A DNA stretch of 64,000 nucleotides, from NCBI RefSeq assembly GCF_003113895.1, contig NZ_BDUD01000001.1, positions 6,782,534 to 6,846,533 of the forward strand, in the 5' to 3' direction. A program made the translations under genes and the position numbers. The stretch comes from Nostoc commune NIES-4072 (GTDB lineage Bacteria > Cyanobacteriota > Cyanobacteriia > Cyanobacteriales > Nostocaceae). Shown here piece by piece: positions 60,901-64,000 of the stretch. The notes under the pieces are model-generated. The model did not search any database and had not been told where the DNA came from. It saw nothing but the letters and a program-made list of their open reading frames with translations. The number at the start of each line of letters is the position of its first letter. The first letter of the stretch is position 1.

Positions 60901-61646
60901 ACGACGATAAACCCCAGTATTTTGTAGATAGATTAGCCCAAGGCATTGGTAGAATTGCGGCGGCATTTTATCCCAAACCAGTAATTGTGCGAATGTCAGA
61001 TTTCAAAAGTAATGAATATGCCAATTTGTTAGGTGGGCGACAGTTTGAACCCCACGAAGAAAACCCAATGCTCGGTTGGCGGGGGGCAGCGCGTTACTAT
61101 GATGAAGGCTACAGAGAAGCTTTTGCCCTAGAATGTGATGCTATCAAACGGGTACGAGAAGAAATGGGTTTGACAAATGTTATCCCGATGATTCCATTTT
61201 GTCGTACTCCCGATGAAGGGCGGTTGGTTTTAGCAGAGATGGCAAAAAATGGTTTAAAGCAGGGTGTTAACGGCTTGCAGGTTTATGTGATGTGCGAGTT
61301 GCCTAGTAACGTTATTCTGGCTGAGGAATTTGCTGAGGTATTTGATGGCTTCTCGATTGGTTCTAATGATTTAACTCAGCTGACATTGGGGATAGACAGG
61401 GATTCGGCGTTGGTAGCCAGATTGTTTGATGAACGCAGTCCAGCTGTGAAACGAATGGTGAAAATGGTCATAGAAACAGCGAAAAAATGCGATCGCAAAA
61501 TCGGCATTTGTGGGCAAGCACCCAGCGATTACCCAGAATTTGCCCAGTTTTTGGTTGAACAAGGAATTGACTCGATTAGTCTAAATCCAGATTCGGTTTT
61601 AAAGACAATGCTGGAAGTCGCAAAAGTTGAGGATATTAATTTGTAA
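57963..61646 (+). CDS. ppsA: Phosphoenolpyruvate synthase precursor containing an intein
   Basis: 1227 residues as encoded; about 833 after intein removal, compared with about 790 in E. coli. The ATP-grasp part has VGGKNASLGEMI and VRSSATAEDLPDASFAGQQ. The swivelling His domain has TNSGGRT, then after the intein CHAAIIARELGVPAIVGCG. The C-terminal barrel has NPMLGWRGAARYYDEGY and GSNDLTQLTLGIDRD. The enzyme converts pyruvate plus ATP to PEP, AMP and phosphate. Residues about 369-395 (59070-59150) are a repeat-derived insert (NREWGIGNGEKSSQSPLPDS). Activity depends on splicing, since the catalytic His is right after the intein. Confidence 0.93.
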   Translation: MTTVSKSTLSPSSQERSLILWFDEVGIDDIPVVGGKNASLGEMIQQLTPKGINVPTGFATTAYAYRYFIKSAGLEAKLRKLFADLDVEDVKNLRERGKKARSLLIHTPFPVELREAIAKAYQSLCEQYNAETDVAVRSSATAEDLPDASFAGQQETYLNVVGAEGVLAACHKCFASIFTDRAISYRHTKGFDHFSIALAVGVQKMVRSDLATSGVMFSIDTETGFKDAALITAAYGLGENVVQGSVNPDEYYVFKPTLKAGFRPIIDKKLGSKELKMIYDDGSKFTKNVSVPPRERGKFALNDEEILQLANWACLIEDHYSQVHGISTPMDIEWAKDGITNQLFIVQARPETVQSQKTGNILRSYRLLLGNREWGIGNGEKSSQSPLPDSQSLIPVVTGRAIGEAISQGKARLILDVQKLEQFQVGEVLVTERTDPDWEPIMKRASAIVTNSGGRTCFDGETKILTNKGFMTLRQIYEQGYEGLLTLSLNTQTNKIEWQPILDSMKRQSKMISVSVSQTGRITDNYLRLTPDHKMINIRGGEYLKTEIQDMLAAQEMVVIAENIPQLGVPEKENIKMAYLLGGILTDGSIYRSRTHGEVQFIQKDTLPKQQFIAAMQECMNTVYDKPFVAHLKKASSGSIRGQLVVGQATAYRLYSKKIAYDLHEKEQSIVSMLLNNSVEFAYNFLAGVIDGDGCYFNNRIHIYASEELLLQAIIVACLKIGTVPQVTKNRGIHNIQLVEKLAEILQFTNRVKGKVSDRVIQTRFFATKQLFDDNATGQIKLRRDNNFLISDKQLHKIGKFNRLLAGDIRMHRVVAVDEKIHDDVFNITVAEHHNYVVFTSKYTPVIVCNCHAAIIARELGVPAIVGCGNATEILKPGQEVTISCAEGEEGKVYAGLLPFEVEEVPLENLPRTRTQLLMNVGNPQEALSLSAIPNDGVGLARTEFIIANQIQIHPMALIHYDLLKDEFAKAKIAEITALYDDKPQYFVDRLAQGIGRIAAAFYPKPVIVRMSDFKSNEYANLLGGRQFEPHEENPMLGWRGAARYYDEGYREAFALECDAIKRVREEMGLTNVIPMIPFCRTPDEGRLVLAEMAKNGLKQGVNGLQVYVMCELPSNVILAEEFAEVFDGFSIGSNDLTQLTLGIDRDSALVARLFDERSPAVKRMVKMVIETAKKCDRKIGICGQAPSDYPEFAQFLVEQGIDSISLNPDSVLKTMLEVAKVEDINL
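59070..59145 (+). repeat. In-frame GGGAATAGGGAATGG repeat insert in ppsA
   Basis: Tandem GGGGAATAGGGAATGG units and a complementary TCCCAATCTCTAATTCCC tract are read as about 25 extra residues between the ATP-binding and swivelling domains, a linker that tolerates insertion. Confidence 0.8.
59331..60512 (+). other. Intein with LAGLIDADG-type homing endonuclease, inside ppsA
   Basis: 394 residues (457-850 of the precursor). Block A is CFDGETKILTNKGFMTLRQI with Cys1. Block B is YLRLTPDHKMINI. Two dodecapeptide motifs follow, YLLGGILTDGS and FLAGVIDGDGCYF, with both acidic residues present. Block F is VFNITVAEHHNYVV, and the end is TPVIVCN before the extein Cys. The penultimate residue is Cys where most inteins have His. 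The insertion site is between Thr and Cys of the GGRT-CHAAI active-site motif. The endonuclease may be active. Confidence 0.93.
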
Positions 61647-61680
61647 TTTGTAATGAAGCTCGTTCCGACGCTCGATATTT

Positions 61681-62076
61681 TCAAGTTTCTAACCAGTTAT
61701 CTAATTTTAAGTTGGGAATATTTTCAAAATCTTTGATATTATTAGTAACCAGAATATCGTCACGAGAACGAGCCACAGCAGCAATTAAGGCATCAAATTC
61801 TCCAGTTGGTTTCCCAATTATTCGGAGTTCACTTTGAATCTTGCCAAATTCAATAGCTGCTTCTATTTCAAATTCTTCCACTGGTAGTAGTTCTAGAAAC
61901 TGTGCTAATATCTCTAGATTCTCGGCTAATTTTCGAGAACAATAAACACCTTTGTATAGCTCTGAAACTACAATGATGGACAGATAGCATTGGCTGAAAA
62001 ATCGATTGAATTTAGTAACAGCTTGGGGATTTTCATTTAGCAGTGCAATGCAAATGTTGGTATCTAATAAATACAT
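61681..62076 (-). CDS. VapC-type PIN-domain RNase toxin
   Basis: 131 residues. The catalytic acids are in YLLDTNICIALL (Asp5), SELYKGVY (Glu), GEFDALIAAVA (Asp) and ILVTNNIKDFENIP (Asn/Asp), matching the four-acid PIN site. The GEFDALIAA word replaces the more common GPNDLLIAA. It presumably cleaves tRNA or other RNA. Its ATG overlaps the stop of the upstream antitoxin by one base. It converges with ppsA, leaving about 35 bases. Confidence 0.87.
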   Translation of the reverse strand: MYLLDTNICIALLNENPQAVTKFNRFFSQCYLSIIVVSELYKGVYCSRKLAENLEILAQFLELLPVEEFEIEAAIEFGKIQSELRIIGKPTGEFDALIAAVARSRDDILVTNNIKDFENIPNLKLDNWLET

Positions 62077-62363
62077 TAGCCATTATCCTGATTATCAAGT
62101 GAGTCTATAATTCTGCCTTGATAAGTATGACGCTGTTGGTCAATTTCTGTAAATATTTCTTTTAATTCTGGTTGGTTTTTCCAAGCCCCAAATAATTGAT
62201 TGAGTCTAGCTAGTCTCTTATCGTCTGTTAATGATGATTGTGGTTCTGCAATTTTATTGGCAATAAATTCTACGTCTATAATGATTTCTGTCCCATCTGG
62301 AATATCATTAAGTTGTTCTGAAATCTCAATGTTTTGACCACGTTTTATACCTCTAAGTTTCAT
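62076..62363 (-). CDS. Antitoxin of the VapC-type toxin
   Basis: 95 residues. The N-terminus (KLRGIKRGQNIEISEQLNDI, then DGTEIIIDVEF) is a swapped-hairpin AbrB-like DNA-binding domain of VapB type. The C-terminal part (RLNQLFGAWKNQPELKEIFT) should wrap the toxin. Order and one-base overlap are those of vapBC, so the pair probably represses its own promoter just above 62363. Confidence 0.8.
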   Translation of the reverse strand: MKLRGIKRGQNIEISEQLNDIPDGTEIIIDVEFIANKIAEPQSSLTDDKRLARLNQLFGAWKNQPELKEIFTEIDQQRHTYQGRIIDSLDNQDNG

Positions 62364-62480
62364 GTTTAATTACCTCCTGTAATTATTAGTTGATGGTGAT
62401 AGTTAACCGCTATTAGTTAATAATTATCAAAATAAACTCATTTGTCCCCCTCCATTTAAGGGTATCTCACTAGCAACTCA
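62364..62480. promoter_or_regulatory. Upstream region of the vapBC-type pair, truncated boundary of the XisH remnant
   Basis: AT-rich with GGAGGTAATTAA just before the antitoxin start on the minus strand. The XisH homology begins abruptly on the right. Confidence 0.4.
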
Positions 62481-62720
62481 CAAGTAGCAGACCTAGAACA
62501 GGTAATTGGTCAGTACTTTACCTACCTTGCTGTAATGTCCCGCAATTATCCAGATAGGGTTTTGTATATCGCTGTTCATGAGGATATTTTTACTGACATT
62601 TTTGAGGAAGAGCCGCTTGGTAAACTTATATTGGAAGACTACAAAATTCCTCTGATCGTTTTTAATCCAAAGCGAGAGGTTATTGTCCGATGGCTAATTT
62701 GCAACAATACAGGCAGCTAA
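62481..62720 (+). pseudogene. XisH remnant, 5'-truncated
   Basis: From about 62481 the frame reads QVADLEQVIGQYFTYLAV, then NYPDRVLYIAVHEDIFTDIF, KIPLIVFNPKREVIVRW, matching the C-terminal half of XisH. The N-terminal part, including the nuclease-like start, is absent and a stop lies at 62457-62459 in frame. An ATG at 62535 could still yield 61 residues. It overlaps xisI by 31 bases as intact XisH/XisI pairs do. Confidence 0.78.
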
Positions 62721-63049
62721 TTTGCAGCATTCTTACTGAACATACAAAGATTCCTTACTCTTACGGCAATATTCAGCATGAAACTATCTTTGATCGAGAA
62801 CAGGATCGATATTTGGTAATGATTCTTGGTCGAGAACCAGTACCAGAACTCTCTCCAACTGCAACACGCCGCGTTCACGGCTGTCTGATTCACATTGATA
62901 TTATTGATGGCAAAATTTGGATTCAACGTGATGGCACTGAAGAGGGGTTAGCAAGGGAATTAGTAAAGGCAGGTATCCCAAAGGATCGGATTGTGTTAGG
63001 GTTTCGGTCTGAAGAACTGCGGAAAGATTCAGAATTTGCAATCGCATAG
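62690..63049 (+). CDS. xisI: XisI family protein (fdxN element excision controlling factor)
   Basis: 119 residues: LQQYRQLICSILTEHTKIPY, QHETIFDREQDRYLVMILGR, RRVHGCLIHIDIIDGKIWIQ and LVKAGIPKDRIVLGF. It is full length. In Anabaena, XisH and XisI assist XisF in excising the fdxN element during heterocyst formation, but XisH/XisI pairs are found widely in many copies, so a general role is likely. Here its partner is truncated, so it may be non-functional alone or serve another XisH. Confidence 0.87.
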   Translation: MANLQQYRQLICSILTEHTKIPYSYGNIQHETIFDREQDRYLVMILGREPVPELSPTATRRVHGCLIHIDIIDGKIWIQRDGTEEGLARELVKAGIPKDRIVLGFRSEELRKDSEFAIA

Positions 63050-63196
63050 CCAACGGTAGTTAAACTTCTGGATAATTGCCCATAGCATAGCGATCGCTAT
63101 ATTTTGTTTGTGTAATTGTCTACAAAACTTTTGACTGCTTAACCATAAGTATCTTACTATTTTGCAGAATGGCAATTTATTTTAGCCAAAAGCAAG

Positions 63197-63769
63197 ATGA
63201 CAAATCTTTTGGAAACCGAACGCTTGCTCATTCGCAGTTGGATACCCGAAAGCGATGCCGAACAAGCGTTTGCAATTTACAGTGATCCTGAAGTTACGCA
63301 CTTTCTTGGTAAATCTTCTCGCGTTACAAGTATTGAGTCACAGCGTCAGCGCTTGATTGAAGGTATCGAGCGAATGCACCAACGCAACAATGGTACTGGA
63401 GCTTGGGCAATTGTTGAAAAGGAAAGTACAACAATTGTGGGAACTATCCTTCTTAAACAATTGCCCGACAAAGATGGTTTACCCACTCAAGATTATGAAG
63501 TAGGCTGGCACTTAAGGCGAGCTTCTTGGGGTAAAGGGTATGCAACAGAAGCTGGACGGGTTATGCTCAATTACGGATTTAGTGTTTTGAACTTGCCAGT
63601 AATTTATGCCGTAGTGAAGCCAGAAAATCATGCTTCAATCCGTGTAACAGAACGATTGGGTATGAAACCAATAGGGCGGACAAACAAGTATTACGGCATT
63701 GAACTACTCCTGTTTCAACTAGATGCACCTGAAGAGTGGAGAGAGAACAGGAAAGCAGTTCTTGAGTAG
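63197..63769 (+). CDS. GNAT-family N-acetyltransferase (RimJ/RimL-like)
   Basis: 190 residues. It begins NLLETERLLIRSWIPESDAE, typical of the RimJ/RimL group. The acetyl-CoA loop is VGWHLRRASWGKGYATEAGR near 114-133, followed by VIYAVVKPENHASIRVTERL and GMKPIGRTNKYYG. These enzymes acetylate ribosomal proteins' N-termini or small molecules; the target is unknown. ATG start, intact. Confidence 0.88.
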   Translation: MTNLLETERLLIRSWIPESDAEQAFAIYSDPEVTHFLGKSSRVTSIESQRQRLIEGIERMHQRNNGTGAWAIVEKESTTIVGTILLKQLPDKDGLPTQDYEVGWHLRRASWGKGYATEAGRVMLNYGFSVLNLPVIYAVVKPENHASIRVTERLGMKPIGRTNKYYGIELLLFQLDAPEEWRENRKAVLE

Positions 63770-63843
63770 AGGGTAGGGGGGCAAAGAAGTGGAGTTCAAA
63801 GACTCATTGGCAAGTATCAAAGACTCATTCACGAGTATTAAAC

Positions 63844-63899
63844 CAATTCGCAATTCGCAATTCGCAATTCGCAATTCGCAATTCGCAATTCGCAATTAC
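63844..63899 (+). repeat. Tandem heptamer CAATTCG, seven exact units plus one diverged
   Basis: CAATTCG is repeated from 63844 to 63892 and a final CAATTAC runs to 63899. It lies about 75 bases past the GNAT stop. Confidence 0.9.
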
Positions 63900-63935
63900 G
63901 TTTTGTGACGGGGATTTAGACCCCGACACAAAACG
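63898..63935. repeat. Long hairpin ACGTTTTGTG...CACAAAACGT
   Basis: ACGTTTTGTG (63898-63907) with CGGGG inside pairs with CCCCG and CACAAAACGT, giving about 15 paired bases around ATTTAGA. A second, shorter GGGGACTTAAACCCCC hairpin follows at about 63953-63968. Both resemble dispersed cyanobacterial palindromes. Confidence 0.7.
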
Positions 63936-64000
63936 TGCTGCCTATCTTGCTGGGGACTTAAACCCCCAAAGTTCGTTAAAGACTCATTCCCTATTCCCCA

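Noticed and set aside
63898..63968. tRNA or small RNA gene
   Set aside because: The hairpins lack a cloverleaf, anticodon arm and T-arm word. They look like dispersed palindromes. No tRNA-like sequence was recognised elsewhere in the window.

Overview
The window looks like chromosomal DNA from a filamentous, Nostoc-type cyanobacterium. The evidence is the many HIP1-like GCGATCGC sites, families otherwise found mainly in cyanobacteria (DUF2499/DUF3593 pair, DUF2232, XisH/XisI, large Ser/Thr kinase-histidine kinase hybrids, many Uma2-type nucleases), and abundant short tandem repeats built from GGGCATT/GGGCATG, GTTAGGA-like or 21-bp units. There are no rRNA genes, no tRNA gene I can recognise and no CRISPR array. 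The species cannot be fixed from sequence alone.

Layout. 0-17 kb: the end of an HNH nuclease, an orphan sugar ABC permease, a short sugar transferase, a 1326-residue Hsp70-like protein, a Crp-type regulator followed by a DUF2232 membrane protein and a CobT-like cobamide enzyme, a lipoprotein solute-binding protein, a methyltransferase divergent from a LysR regulator, and a U32 peptidase (RlhA-like). 17.3-26.5 kb is an accessory island: TacA/TacT-type and HicA/HicB toxin-antitoxin pairs, a ParA-like ATPase overlapping a HEPN RNase-like gene, a Uma2 nuclease, a complete IS982-type insertion sequence, an ABC exporter whose start is offset by a nine-A run, a wrecked PIN toxin gene split by a MITE-like palindrome, and a small gene overlapping a retropepsin-like gene. 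26.6-38.6 kb is mostly housekeeping: aldo/keto reductase, bifunctional nuclease, riboflavin synthase, M23 peptidase, biotin ligase, PgeF, a second retropepsin-like pair, a GT87-like protein, CsaB, and DUF2499/DUF3593/hisA. 38.7-57.6 kb holds a truncated Uma2 remnant, a 1951-residue hybrid kinase, an MBL-like protein, GNAT, RibD, a Ser/Thr kinase, a TerB-like acidic protein, a GH13 amylase with a starch-binding tail, and a pair of CRP-like sites before a conserved cyanobacterial gene. 58-64 kb: phosphoenolpyruvate synthase split by an in-frame intein, a VapBC-type pair, XisI with a truncated XisH, and another GNAT.

Together the genes cover cofactor synthesis (ribE, ribD, cobT, birA), histidine (hisA), envelope work (CsaB, M23, PgeF, GT87, sugar transferase), carbon flow (PEP synthase, amylase) and signalling kinases. 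These are interspersed with conflict modules and mobile repeats. Repeats have also entered coding sequence: three conserved enzymes (CobT-like, U32 peptidase, PEP synthase) carry in-frame low-complexity peptides made of the same repeats seen between genes.

Most notable items: the intein placed directly before the catalytic Cys-His of PEP synthase, with Cys instead of the usual penultimate His; the ParA-HEPN pair; the two small-gene/retropepsin pairs; the A9 frameshift in the ABC exporter; and the MITE insertion with a 10-bp target duplication. All family calls come from reading motifs by eye; no database search was run.
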